DNA of 64,000 bases from Amycolatopsis orientalis DSM 43388 (GTDB lineage: Bacteria; Actinomycetota; Actinomycetes; Mycobacteriales; Pseudonocardiaceae). Of this stretch, positions 40,918 to 49,074 are shown piece by piece; position 1 is the stretch's first letter; every line of letters begins with the position of its first letter. Location of the stretch: contig NZ_ASXG01000169.1 in assembly GCF_000411975.1 (NCBI RefSeq), forward strand, positions 51,440 to 115,439, read 5' to 3'. The notes below the pieces were generated by a model, which was not told the DNA's origin, did no database searches, and saw only the letters and a list, made by a program, of their open reading frames with translations. The translations under genes and the position numbers were made by a program.

Positions 40918-42297
40918 ATGTCCGGCCCGCTCCCGCGTGTGACGATGGGACTCGTGCAGGACTTTCTCGACATCGGTGCCCCCGGGCGGGTTTCCTCGAC
41001 CGCTGAGGAGCCCTCGGCACTCGTGTCCGCCCAGGCGATGGAGGTCGCCGAACCCGAACCTCGGCCCAAGATGTACCGGCGGCGTTCCGGGCGGGCCGTC
41101 GCGGGTGTCGCGAGCGGGCTTGCCGATCACCTCGGGGTTCCGGTCGTCTGGGTCCGCGTCGTCTTCGCGTTGCTGGCCGCGCTCAACGGGGCCGGCCTGC
41201 TCGCCTACGGCCTGCTCTGGGTGTTCGTGCCGCAGAGTTCCGAGGAAACCGAAACCGCGCCCAAGGCCCGGGACCGGCAGCAGGCGTACGGGCTGATCGC
41301 GCTCGGCATCGGGCTCGCGATCGCCAGCAGCACGCTCACCGGGGCCATTCGCGGCTGGGTCGCGGTGCCGCTCGCGCTCGCCGCGCTCGGTGCGGCGGTC
41401 GTCTGGCGGGAGGCGGACGAGTCGCAGCGGCGGCGCTGGCGCGTCGGGGCCCGCGACGGGCTGGTCGGCGAGGGCGGCCGGCTCGCGGCGTTCGTCCGGA
41501 TCCTCGCCGGGGTCGCGCTGGTGGCCACCGGCATCGGCTTCGTCGTCTTCGCCAGCGGCGACTTCGACCAGGTCAAATTCGCCCTGATCGCGGTGGTCGC
41601 GACGCTGGTCGGCGTCGCGGTGCTCACCGTCCCGTTCTGGCTGCGGCTGGTCCGCGACCTCAGCGAGGAACGCCAGGCCCGCATCCGCACCGACGAACGC
41701 GCCGAGATCGCCGCGCACCTGCACGACTCCGTCCTGCAGACCCTCGCGCTGATCCAGCGCCAGGCCGACCAGCCCGCCGAGGTCGCCCGGCTCGCCCGCG
41801 GCCAGGAACGCGAACTGCGCGGCTGGCTGTACGGCCCCGGCGGCTACGGCAAGCCCAGCGACAAGCGGACCAAGGAAGAGGAAGAAGGCGCCCGCCAGCA
41901 GCTGTCCGAGGCGCTCGCCGCGGCGTGCGGCGAGGTCGAGGACCAGTTCGCGATCTCGGTCGGCCAGGTCGTCGTCGGCGACGCCGAGCTGAACCCGCCG
42001 CTCACCGCGCTGGTGCAGGCCGCCCGCGAGGCGATCGTCAACGCGGCCAAGCACGCCGGCGTCGACGAGGTCAGCGTGTTCGCCGAGGTGGAGCCCACCG
42101 AGGTGACGGTGTTCGTGCGCGACCGCGGCAAGGGCTTCGACCCGGATGTCGTGCCCGCCGACCGGCACGGCCTCGCCGACTCGATCCGCGGCCGGATGGA
42201 ACGCCACGGCGGCACCTGCAAGCTGCGCACCGCGCCCGGCGAAGGCACCGAAGTCCAGCTCGCCATGCCGGTCAAGGCGGCCAAAGGGGTGGCGTGA
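40918..42297 (+). CDS. PspC-domain sensor histidine kinase (HisKA_3)
   Basis: 459 residues. A PspC domain (residues 50-106; MYRRRSGRAVAGVASGLADHLGVPVVWVRVVFALLAALNGAGLLAYGLLWVFVPQ, normally spaced) is followed by four more membrane helices to about 245. The dimerisation box carries the phospho-acceptor His269 in AAHLHDSVLQTLALIQ, and the ATPase part shows EAIVNAAKHAGVDEV, DRGKGFDPD and GLADSIRGRMERHGG. ATG 40918 is assumed; a later ATG at residue 10 is possible. It signals to the LuxR-type regulator encoded 44 bases downstream and senses envelope stress together with the divergent PspC/LiaF-like protein. Confidence 0.92.
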   Translation: MSGPLPRVTMGLVQDFLDIGAPGRVSSTAEEPSALVSAQAMEVAEPEPRPKMYRRRSGRAVAGVASGLADHLGVPVVWVRVVFALLAALNGAGLLAYGLLWVFVPQSSEETETAPKARDRQQAYGLIALGIGLAIASSTLTGAIRGWVAVPLALAALGAAVVWREADESQRRRWRVGARDGLVGEGGRLAAFVRILAGVALVATGIGFVVFASGDFDQVKFALIAVVATLVGVAVLTVPFWLRLVRDLSEERQARIRTDERAEIAAHLHDSVLQTLALIQRQADQPAEVARLARGQERELRGWLYGPGGYGKPSDKRTKEEEEGARQQLSEALAAACGEVEDQFAISVGQVVVGDAELNPPLTALVQAAREAIVNAAKHAGVDEVSVFAEVEPTEVTVFVRDRGKGFDPDVVPADRHGLADSIRGRMERHGGTCKLRTAPGEGTEVQLAMPVKAAKGVA

Positions 42298-42341
42298 CCT
42301 CGCTATGCTCGGGGACAGGCGAAGCGAGGGAGTGGGCAGTC

Positions 42342-43010
42342 GTGACGGATAGCCAGCGGGAACCGGTCAAGGTCTTCCTCGTGGACGACCACGCGTTGTT
42401 CCGCGCGGGAGTGCGCACGGAACTCGATTCGATCACCGACGAGGTGCAGGTGGTCGGCGAAGCCGGGTCGGTCGCCGAAGCGGTCGCCGGCATCGCGCGC
42501 ACCCGTCCGCAGGTCGTGCTCCTCGACGTCCACATGCCCGACGGCGGCGGTGCCGAGGTGCTTCGCCGCGTGCGCCCGGAGCTGCCGGACGTCGTCTTCC
42601 TCGCGCTGTCGGTTTCCGACGCCGCCGAGGACGTCATCGCGGTGATCCGCGCCGGCGCCCGCGGGTACGTCACCAAGACGATCTCGTCGAAGGAACTCGT
42701 CCGCGCGGTGGTCCGAGTGGCCGACGGTGACGCGGTGTTTTCCCCGCGCCTGGCCGGTTTCGTCCTCGACGCCTTCGCCGACCGTCCCGGCTCCGCGCCG
42801 ATCAACGACCCCGAGCTGGACCTGCTCACCCCGCGCGAGCGCGACGTCCTGCGCCTGCTCGCCCGCGGTTACGCCTACAAGGAAATCGCGTCCGAGCTGT
42901 TCATTTCGGTGAAGACGGTCGAGACGCACGTGTCGAGCGTCCTGCGCAAGACCCAGCTGTCGAACCGCTACGAGCTGTCCCGCTGGGCCTCCGACCGCCG
43001 CCTCGTCTAA
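42342..43010 (+). CDS. NarL/LuxR-type response regulator of the PspC kinase
   Basis: 222 residues from GTG 42342. The receiver has DD15-16, phospho-acceptor Asp62 in VVLLDVHMPDG, Ser/Thr in FLALSVS and Lys in YVTKTIS, so it should be phosphorylated normally. The LuxR helix-turn-helix reads LTPRERDVLRLLARGYAYKEIASELFISVKTVETHVSSVLRKTQLSNR. It is the cognate partner of the PspC-histidine kinase. Its end overlaps the convergent EamA gene by 4 bases. Confidence 0.93.
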   Translation: MTDSQREPVKVFLVDDHALFRAGVRTELDSITDEVQVVGEAGSVAEAVAGIARTRPQVVLLDVHMPDGGGAEVLRRVRPELPDVVFLALSVSDAAEDVIAVIRAGARGYVTKTISSKELVRAVVRVADGDAVFSPRLAGFVLDAFADRPGSAPINDPELDLLTPRERDVLRLLARGYAYKEIASELFISVKTVETHVSSVLRKTQLSNRYELSRWASDRRLV

Positions 43011-43915
43011 GCCGGAGTCAGTTCTTCTTCCGGAGTTACCGCCGGTTTGCGCTGCAACCGCGTCAACGCGACGCCGAGCAGCACTACGACCATGCCCGCG
43101 ATCACGCGCAGATTCAGCTGCTCGTGCAAGAACACCGCGCCCAGCAGCACGGAGACCACCGGCAGCAGATAGCCGACCACCGACGCGGCCACCGCGCCTT
43201 CGCTCGCCAGCAGCTGGTAGTTGAGCGCGAACGCGATCCCGGTCGAACCGAGGCCGAGAACCACCACCGCGATCAACGCGACCGGGTTCAAGTGCACCGG
43301 CGTCAACCCGCCGAACGGCATGGCCAGCACCAGAAAACCGGTCGCCAGCAGCATTTGCCCGGCCGCGATCGCGTACGGCGAGGAGCCGGTGTTCGACAGG
43401 TAGCGGCCTTCGTAGACGAACGCGAACCCGTAGCTCGCCGCGGCCGCGAGGCAGGCCAGTGCGCCCCAGCTGAGCAGTCCGGACGCCTGCCACGGCGCGA
43501 AAATCAGCAGGATCCCGCCGAGCCCGATCACCAGTCCGGCGATCCGCGTCGCGTTCATCCGGTTCGCCACCCCGAGGAACGGGGCAGCCACGAGCACCCA
43601 GAGCGGAGTAGTCGAGTTCAACACCCCGGTGATGCCGGAGTCCACAGTGGTCTCGCCGACCGCGAAAAGCAGGAAAGGCAAGGCATTGTGGAAGAAAGCC
43701 GCGACGAGCAGGTGCCCCCAGGTGCTCCGTCGCGCGGGCAGGCTCCGCCGCCCGATCAGGCACAGCGCCAGCAACACGGCGGCACCCAGCACGAGCCGCG
43801 CGAGCACCAGCTGCACCGGAGAAAGCGCTTCCAGCCCCAGCTTGATCCAGAAAAAACTCGATCCCCACATCAACGCGAGCGCCGCGATCCTCAGCAGCGT
43901 CTTCGTCTCGCCCAC
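43007..43915 (-). CDS. EamA/DMT-superfamily transporter
   Basis: 302 residues with ten membrane helices arranged as two EamA halves (LRIAALALMWGSSFFWIKLGLEALSPVQLVLARLVLGA and GALACLAAAASYGFAFVYEGRYL starts). RhaT/YdcZ-like exporters of this type move amino acids, purines or metabolites outward. The GTG at 43915 precedes GETKTLLRIAALALMWG, just before helix 1, with GAGGAACC upstream. It is divergent from a LysR regulator, the common arrangement in which the regulator controls the exporter. Confidence 0.9.
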   Translation of the reverse strand: MGETKTLLRIAALALMWGSSFFWIKLGLEALSPVQLVLARLVLGAAVLLALCLIGRRSLPARRSTWGHLLVAAFFHNALPFLLFAVGETTVDSGITGVLNSTTPLWVLVAAPFLGVANRMNATRIAGLVIGLGGILLIFAPWQASGLLSWGALACLAAAASYGFAFVYEGRYLSNTGSSPYAIAAGQMLLATGFLVLAMPFGGLTPVHLNPVALIAVVVLGLGSTGIAFALNYQLLASEGAVAASVVGYLLPVVSVLLGAVFLHEQLNLRVIAGMVVVLLGVALTRLQRKPAVTPEEELTPA

Positions 43916-44020
43916 CCCAGGTTCCTCCTTCGCCTCGCTAGCCAGCTTTACCGCGCCGAGGTGTAAGGACAAGCGAAAATAACTGCAGGGACGGTTAAGC
44001 AAAGCTGTAGTATCCAAGCC

Positions 44021-44923
44021 ATGCTCGATGTACGGCGCATGCAGGTGCTGCGCGCGGTGATCACGAGCGGTTCGATCACTGCCGCGGCGAGGAATCTCGG
44101 CTACACGCCGTCGGCGATCAGCCAGCAGCTGGCGGTGCTCGAACGCGAAGCGGGCACGCCGTTGCTGGAACGCGTCGGCCGCGGCGTCCAGCCGACCCCG
44201 GCCGGGACGCTGCTGTCCGAACACGCCGAGAAGCTCAGTGCGGAGCTGGCCCGGGCCGAGGCCGCGCTCACCGAGCTGAAGGAAGGCCGCACCGGCAAGC
44301 TCGCCATCCGCTACTTCGCCACCGCGGGCGCGACGATGGTCCCGTACGCGGTGGCCGCGCTGCGTCGCGAACACCCGGGCGTGTGGCTCGACCTCAAGCT
44401 CATCGACCCGGGCGACCCGCTCACCGAGGTCGAGGAAGGCCGCGCTGACCTGGCGATCATCGTGTACCCGCGGCCGTCCGGGCCCGGCCGGGACATCGAG
44501 CTGGTGCCGCTGCTGGACGACCCGTACCGCGCGGTGCTGCCGCGTGCGCACCGGCTGGCCCGCAAACGCGTCCTCGACCTGGCCGACCTCGCCGACGAAC
44601 CGTGGGTCGGCGTCGACCCGATCCCCGGCGCTTGCCGCGCGATCCTGGAAGGCGCCTGCGCGTCAGCCGGGTTCCATCCGAACGTCGTGGTCGAGTCCGA
44701 GGACTATCCGTCGGCGCAGGGATTCATCGCCGCCGGGCTCGGCGTCGGGCTGGTGCCGGAACTAGGGCTCGGCACGCCGCATCCGGGAGTGGTGGTGCGC
44801 AGGGTCCGGAATCCGCAGCCGAGCAGGCACATTCACGCCGCGGTGGCCGCACGGGTCGCGGGCAGTCCAGCCGTACGGACGTTCCTCGAGGCTATGCAAG
44901 AGGCGACCGAGAACGTCGCCTGA
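44021..44923 (+). CDS. LysR-family transcriptional regulator
   Basis: 300 residues. The winged helix-turn-helix is at residues 1-60 (DVRRMQVLRAVITSGSITAAARNLGYTPSAISQQLAVLEREAGTPLLERVGRGVQPTPAG), and the effector-binding domain follows from about 90 (GKLAIRYFATAGATMVPYAVAALRREHPGVWLDL). It probably regulates the divergent EamA exporter. The 105-base gap between them holds an imperfect inverted repeat (AACTGCAG near 43980 and CTGTAGTA near 44008) that could be its operator. The stop is 7 bases from the pseudokinase stop on the other strand. Confidence 0.92.
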   Translation: MLDVRRMQVLRAVITSGSITAAARNLGYTPSAISQQLAVLEREAGTPLLERVGRGVQPTPAGTLLSEHAEKLSAELARAEAALTELKEGRTGKLAIRYFATAGATMVPYAVAALRREHPGVWLDLKLIDPGDPLTEVEEGRADLAIIVYPRPSGPGRDIELVPLLDDPYRAVLPRAHRLARKRVLDLADLADEPWVGVDPIPGACRAILEGACASAGFHPNVVVESEDYPSAQGFIAAGLGVGLVPELGLGTPHPGVVVRRVRNPQPSRHIHAAVAARVAGSPAVRTFLEAMQEATENVA

Positions 44924-44930
44924 CGCCGGC

Positions 44931-46061
44931 TCAGACGAACAGCAGCTGCGAAACGCCGATCCCGATCAGGATCGCGCACAGGATCGCCGCGACAGTGAGG
45001 ATGATCCGCCGTCGCGCCGCTGCCTTCTCCCGAAGCGCCTGCGCGGACGCGGCCTGCTGCGCCGGAGTGGGCGTGTACCGGGCGGTCGGCGGCTGCATCT
45101 GCTGCATGGGCTGCGCCGGCGCGGGAGCCTGCGGCACCTGCTGGACCGGAAGCTGCATCAGCGGAGCCGACTGCGGAGGCTGCTGCTGCGGCCGGATCTG
45201 CTGCGTAGGTTCCGGCACGTTGGGCTGCTGCTGCGCCGGCATCGGCCGCGACGCCGGAAGGGTCGGCAGCGCGGGCGCGGTCGGCGGGATGAACGCGGTC
45301 TGCTCGCGCCCGACGGTGATCGCCTTCAGCGCGTGCACGGTGTCGTCCATGGTCGGCCGGGCCGCCGGGTCGGCACGCAGCATCTTCTGCAACGCACCGG
45401 CGAGCGGGCCGGCGTTCTCGGGCGGCCGTTCCGGAGACTTGCCGTCGTCGCCGAATGGCGGCACGCCCTCGACGGCCGTGTACAGCGTCGCGCCCAGGGA
45501 GAACACGTCCGCGGCCGCGGACGGAGGCGCGCCGCGAGCGACCTCGGGCGCCACGTAAGCAGCGTGCGGGCCGCCGCCGGTGATGCCGATGTCCGTGAGC
45601 TTGACGCTGCCGTCGTCCGCGAGCAGCACGGTGTTCGGCTCGAGCGTGCGGTGGACGATGCCCGCCGAGTGAATCGACGCCATCGCGTCGCCGAGCTGGA
45701 TGCCCAGGAACGCGGCCTGTTCCGGGGTGAGGGTGCCGTACTCGGCGAGGAACACCGCCATCCCGCGCGACGGGATGTACTCCATCACCAGCCACACGTC
45801 CGGGCCGTCGGGCAGTACGTCGTACACCGTGATCGCGCACGGATGGTCGATCCGGGCCGCGGCCTTGCCCTCTTCCATCGCCATCGCGCGCGCCTGCTCG
45901 GCACGGTCCGGCGGCAGGCCGACGGGCAGGTACATGCGTTTGATCGCGACGGTCCGGAACAGCCGCGTGTCGAACGCGAGCCACACGATGCCCGCGCGGC
46001 CCCGCCCGATCGGCTGGTCGAGCCGGTACCGCTCGCCGACGATGCTGCCTTCTGAACTCAA
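44931..46061 (-). CDS. Tail-anchored Ser/Thr pseudokinase
   Basis: 376 residues. The protein-kinase fold is present (GRGRAG loop at 19-24, VAIKR with Lys41, ADVFSLGATLYTAVEG), but the catalytic loop reads HRT139LEPN143 instead of HRD-x-KPxN and the metal loop reads D157IG instead of DFG. Loss of the catalytic Asp and following Lys predicts no phosphotransfer, although ATP binding may remain. A Pro/Gln-rich linker (about 265-345) leads to a single C-terminal membrane helix (IILTVAAILCAILIGIGVSQLLFV) at the very end, so there is no outside sensor domain. It starts 13 bases after the active kinase gene and may be its regulatory partner or scaffold. Confidence 0.87.
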   Translation of the reverse strand: MSSEGSIVGERYRLDQPIGRGRAGIVWLAFDTRLFRTVAIKRMYLPVGLPPDRAEQARAMAMEEGKAAARIDHPCAITVYDVLPDGPDVWLVMEYIPSRGMAVFLAEYGTLTPEQAAFLGIQLGDAMASIHSAGIVHRTLEPNTVLLADDGSVKLTDIGITGGGPHAAYVAPEVARGAPPSAAADVFSLGATLYTAVEGVPPFGDDGKSPERPPENAGPLAGALQKMLRADPAARPTMDDTVHALKAITVGREQTAFIPPTAPALPTLPASRPMPAQQQPNVPEPTQQIRPQQQPPQSAPLMQLPVQQVPQAPAPAQPMQQMQPPTARYTPTPAQQAASAQALREKAAARRRIILTVAAILCAILIGIGVSQLLFV

Positions 46062-46074
46062 TGCTGTCCCTGAA

Positions 46075-47721
46075 TCATCCGGTAGGCGACGGCGGCCCGC
46101 TGGTTTCGCTCGGAGTCTTTGTCGGTTCCTTCGTAGCCGTCGGCTTCGTCGGCTGGGTGTTCTGCGGCTGGGACGATTCCTGCGAAGGAGTGTCCTCCGT
46201 CGTAGTGGACCGCCGCGAGTGCCGCGTCGACTGGGTTTCGCGGGTCGCGCTTTCCCGGAACGACGTAGGCGGGGACGTAGTGGTTGCTTCCGAAGGCGGC
46301 GGTGTGACGGAGGTCGGCGCGACCGCGGACGACGTAGCAGGCGGTGCCGGCTGTGAAGCGTCCGGCGGGTTGCCCGGGGTCAGCAGCCAGACGCCGAGCG
46401 CGACCAGGGCGATGACCACGACAGCGCCGATGATCGCGGGCTTCTTCCACGCGCCGGGCTTCTCGTCCTCTTCGTCCTCGGGCGCGGTCTGCACCCGAGT
46501 CCGCGGGGAGGGGTCCTCGTCGTACGGGTCGTCCTCGAAGTTTTCCGGCACCGGGACCGCGCGCGTGGCGGCGAGGCCGTTGCGGCTCGGGTCGCCGTAG
46601 AGCGGCGGCTCCTGGTGGTAGGCGTCCTGCTGGTAGCCGTGGTCGTCGTAGTCGTTCTCCGGGTAAGCGGAGGCCGGCGGGTACGGGGCTTCGTCGTAGT
46701 ACTGCTGCGCGCTCGGGTCGTACTGCTGGGTCGCGCCCGGCTCGTCGAGCAGCGTGCCGGAGTGGCCGGCCTGCTCGTCGTCGGGATGCAGCAGACCGGC
46801 GGCAGCCGCGCCGCCCGCCGCGCCGAGCGCGGCCGCGCCGAGGGTGCCCGAGGACGAGGCCATCACCGTCTCGTCGGCAGGACCGCCAAGCGGGGTCTCG
46901 CCGCGCGCGACCGCGGCCAGCAGTTCCTCGCATTCGTCGGCGGTGGGCCGGTGCTGGGTCTCCGGGTGCAGCAGCACCGCGAGCACGCTCGCCAGCGGAC
47001 CGGACTGCCGCGGCGGGTTGATCTGCCCCGCGGCGACCGCGTGCAGCAGGCTCAGCGTGTTCTCGGACAGGCCGAACGGCGGCTGTCCCTCGCAGGCGGC
47101 GTACAGCGTGGAGCCGAGCGAGAAGACGTCCGACTCGGGGCCGGGGTCGCCGCCGATCGCGACCTCGGGGGCCAGGTAGGCAGGGGTGCCGGCGATCATC
47201 CCGGTTTTGGTGACCGTGACGTCGTCCTTGGCCCGGGAGATGCCGAAGTCGGTGATCTTCACCGTGCCGTTGCCGGCGAGCAGGATGTTGCCCGGCTTGA
47301 TGTCGCGGTGCACGATGCCGACCGCGTGCGCCTCGCGCAGGGCGGCGGCGATCTGCGCGCCGATCCGCGCCACCTCCAGCGGCGGCAGGGTGCCTTTTTC
47401 CTGCAGCACCTGCGCCAGACTGGTGGAAGCCAGGTATTCCATGATCAGGCAGGGCTGGCCGTTGTCGTCGGTGACGACATCGAACACGGTGATCGCGTTC
47501 GGATGGTGCAGCCGGGCGGCGATCCGGCCCTCGCGCATGGTGCGCTGCCGGGCGTCCTCCGCCTCGTGGTGCTCCAGCCCCGGCTGGAGCAGCAGCTGCT
47601 TGATGGCGACCGTACGGCCCAGCACCTCGTCGTGGGCGCGCCAGACAGCCCCCATCGCGCCGGAACCGATTTTCCCGACGATCCGGTACCGGCCGGCGAC
47701 CAGACGACCCTCGTCGCTCAC
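46075..47721 (-). CDS. Transmembrane Ser/Thr protein kinase
   Basis: 548 residues, Hanks-type kinase at residues 10-270 with all catalytic residues: GSGAMG loop, Lys41, HRD140IKPGN145, DFG at 158-160, then AGTPAYLAPEVA. A disordered acidic region with many Tyr, Asp and Gln (330-400) follows, then one membrane helix (PAIIGAVVVIALVALGVWLL, 428-447) and a Ser/Thr/Pro-rich outside tail without PASTA domains. It probably phosphorylates envelope or division proteins. The downstream pseudokinase gene is 13 bases away. Confidence 0.93.
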   Translation of the reverse strand: MSDEGRLVAGRYRIVGKIGSGAMGAVWRAHDEVLGRTVAIKQLLLQPGLEHHEAEDARQRTMREGRIAARLHHPNAITVFDVVTDDNGQPCLIMEYLASTSLAQVLQEKGTLPPLEVARIGAQIAAALREAHAVGIVHRDIKPGNILLAGNGTVKITDFGISRAKDDVTVTKTGMIAGTPAYLAPEVAIGGDPGPESDVFSLGSTLYAACEGQPPFGLSENTLSLLHAVAAGQINPPRQSGPLASVLAVLLHPETQHRPTADECEELLAAVARGETPLGGPADETVMASSSGTLGAAALGAAGGAAAAGLLHPDDEQAGHSGTLLDEPGATQQYDPSAQQYYDEAPYPPASAYPENDYDDHGYQQDAYHQEPPLYGDPSRNGLAATRAVPVPENFEDDPYDEDPSPRTRVQTAPEDEEDEKPGAWKKPAIIGAVVVIALVALGVWLLTPGNPPDASQPAPPATSSAVAPTSVTPPPSEATTTSPPTSFRESATRETQSTRHSRRSTTTEDTPSQESSQPQNTQPTKPTATKEPTKTPSETSGPPSPTG

Positions 47722-47933
47722 GCGACCTCCCTTTGGGGCTCCGACTTCCCGGGGCGGGACATTTCTACCCCGAAGGGGTGAGTTCGAACCCGCCGCAGCA
47801 CCGGAGCGTAGGCACCTGCTGTGGACCGTGTGCCGGTTTTGCCGAGACCGACCCGTGACAAGGCTAGGCGCTCACTCTGCGCACACGCACGCGGCACACG
47901 TGCCACGCCCCGTCCGCACCACGTTCGCGCAGG

Positions 47934-48833
47934 TCAGGAGTAGACCGCGGACAGGATTCGGGCCTGGGAGATCACATCCTGCTCGACGACGTCGAACAAT
48001 TGGGTCACGCGTACCAGAGTTCCGTCGGCCTGGTGGACCAGTGCGACGGCGAAGACCGAACCGTCGTCCTGGACGTGGAGTTCCTGGACGTCGATCGAGT
48101 CGGCCCCGCTCCACGCTCGGACCAGATCGCCCGTTTCGCCGCGCGCGACGTTCGGGGCGAGCAGCGAAAGCGCGTTCTCCGGGTGGTGGTCGATCGAGGC
48201 GTAGAACTTGCGCACCGCTTCGAGCTTCACCGGATCCGGCGCGGCCGCCGACGAGGCGGCGGATTTCTTGTGCGATTCCGCCGAGGACGGGGCGCTCGAC
48301 GCGGCGGCCGACGACGTGCCGTAGGTGGTTTCCGGAGTCGTGGTGCCCGAGTTCGACGGCGTGGCGGCCGCGGAGTCGGTGTGCTTGGACTGCGTCGTGC
48401 TTTCGCTCTGCCCGGACGTGGTGCCGCCGGACGAGTGGCTCTTGCGCTGCTCGGGCACGGCCTGGCCGCCAAGCGCGGCCGCGCCGCTGAATCCGGCGGG
48501 CATCGCGGCCTCGCCGGCGACCGGCACGGTGGGCCGCGGGCCGCCGCTGAGCAGCGAGGCGGTGACGACAGCGCCGGCGACCAGCGCGCCCGCTCCGACG
48601 AGCCCGGCCAGCTTCGCGCGGCGGGCGAGCTTGCTTTCGGGCTCTTCGACGGGTTCCTCGGCCTGGACGGCCGGGCGGCGGGTGCGCGGCGGCAGGTATT
48701 TCTGCGGTTCGCGGAACACCTGCTCGAGGTAGGCGCGGTCGGCTTCGGCCACGTCCTCGAGCAGTTCCGGCGGGATCACGTCCTCGACGCGCACGGCGTC
48801 GGGTTCTCGCCGGGTTCGCTGCCGTTCAAGCAC
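47934..48833 (-). CDS. Single-pass membrane protein of unknown function
   Basis: 299 residues from GTG 48833, with GAGGAC about 6 bases upstream. The N-terminal cytosolic ~95 residues are charged (RVEDVIPPELLEDVAEADRAYLEQVFREPQKYLPPRTRRPAV), followed by a membrane helix (LAGLVGAGALVAGAVVTASLL) and a Ser/Thr/Ala-rich extracellular stalk. The C-terminal ~85 residues form a compact domain (KLEAVRKFYASIDHHPENALSLLAPNVARGETGDLVRAWSGADSIDVQELHVQDDGSVFAVALV, normal spacing) similar in feel to NTF2-like or lumazine-binding outside domains. Such a layout resembles an anti-sigma or signalling membrane protein. No family was identified with confidence. Confidence 0.7.
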   Translation of the reverse strand: MLERQRTRREPDAVRVEDVIPPELLEDVAEADRAYLEQVFREPQKYLPPRTRRPAVQAEEPVEEPESKLARRAKLAGLVGAGALVAGAVVTASLLSGGPRPTVPVAGEAAMPAGFSGAAALGGQAVPEQRKSHSSGGTTSGQSESTTQSKHTDSAAATPSNSGTTTPETTYGTSSAAASSAPSSAESHKKSAASSAAAPDPVKLEAVRKFYASIDHHPENALSLLAPNVARGETGDLVRAWSGADSIDVQELHVQDDGSVFAVALVHQADGTLVRVTQLFDVVEQDVISQARILSAVYS

Positions 48834-49074
48834 GAAAGTCCTCGCTCTGGGGGTTCGGGGCGGGACGCGGTGTCCCGGGGCGGTCCCGGGCGATTCGTGG
48901 TCGGATCCGGGCCTCGTAGTCGCCAGGTAACCCTGTGCCGACTGGTGGCCGCCAGACTCCGTCGCCGGAATGCCGCCGTCGTACGACGAACGGCAGCTTA
49001 TGTCACCCGACCGGACGAGGGAACAACCGCTCACCGCACCGCACGTGCATCGGCATTTGCAGACAGTCGCCTGG

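Noticed and set aside
47770..47795. A GGGTGAGTTCGAACCCG segment resembling a tRNA T-arm.
   Set aside because: No matching acceptor, D or anticodon arms lie around it, so no tRNA can be folded.
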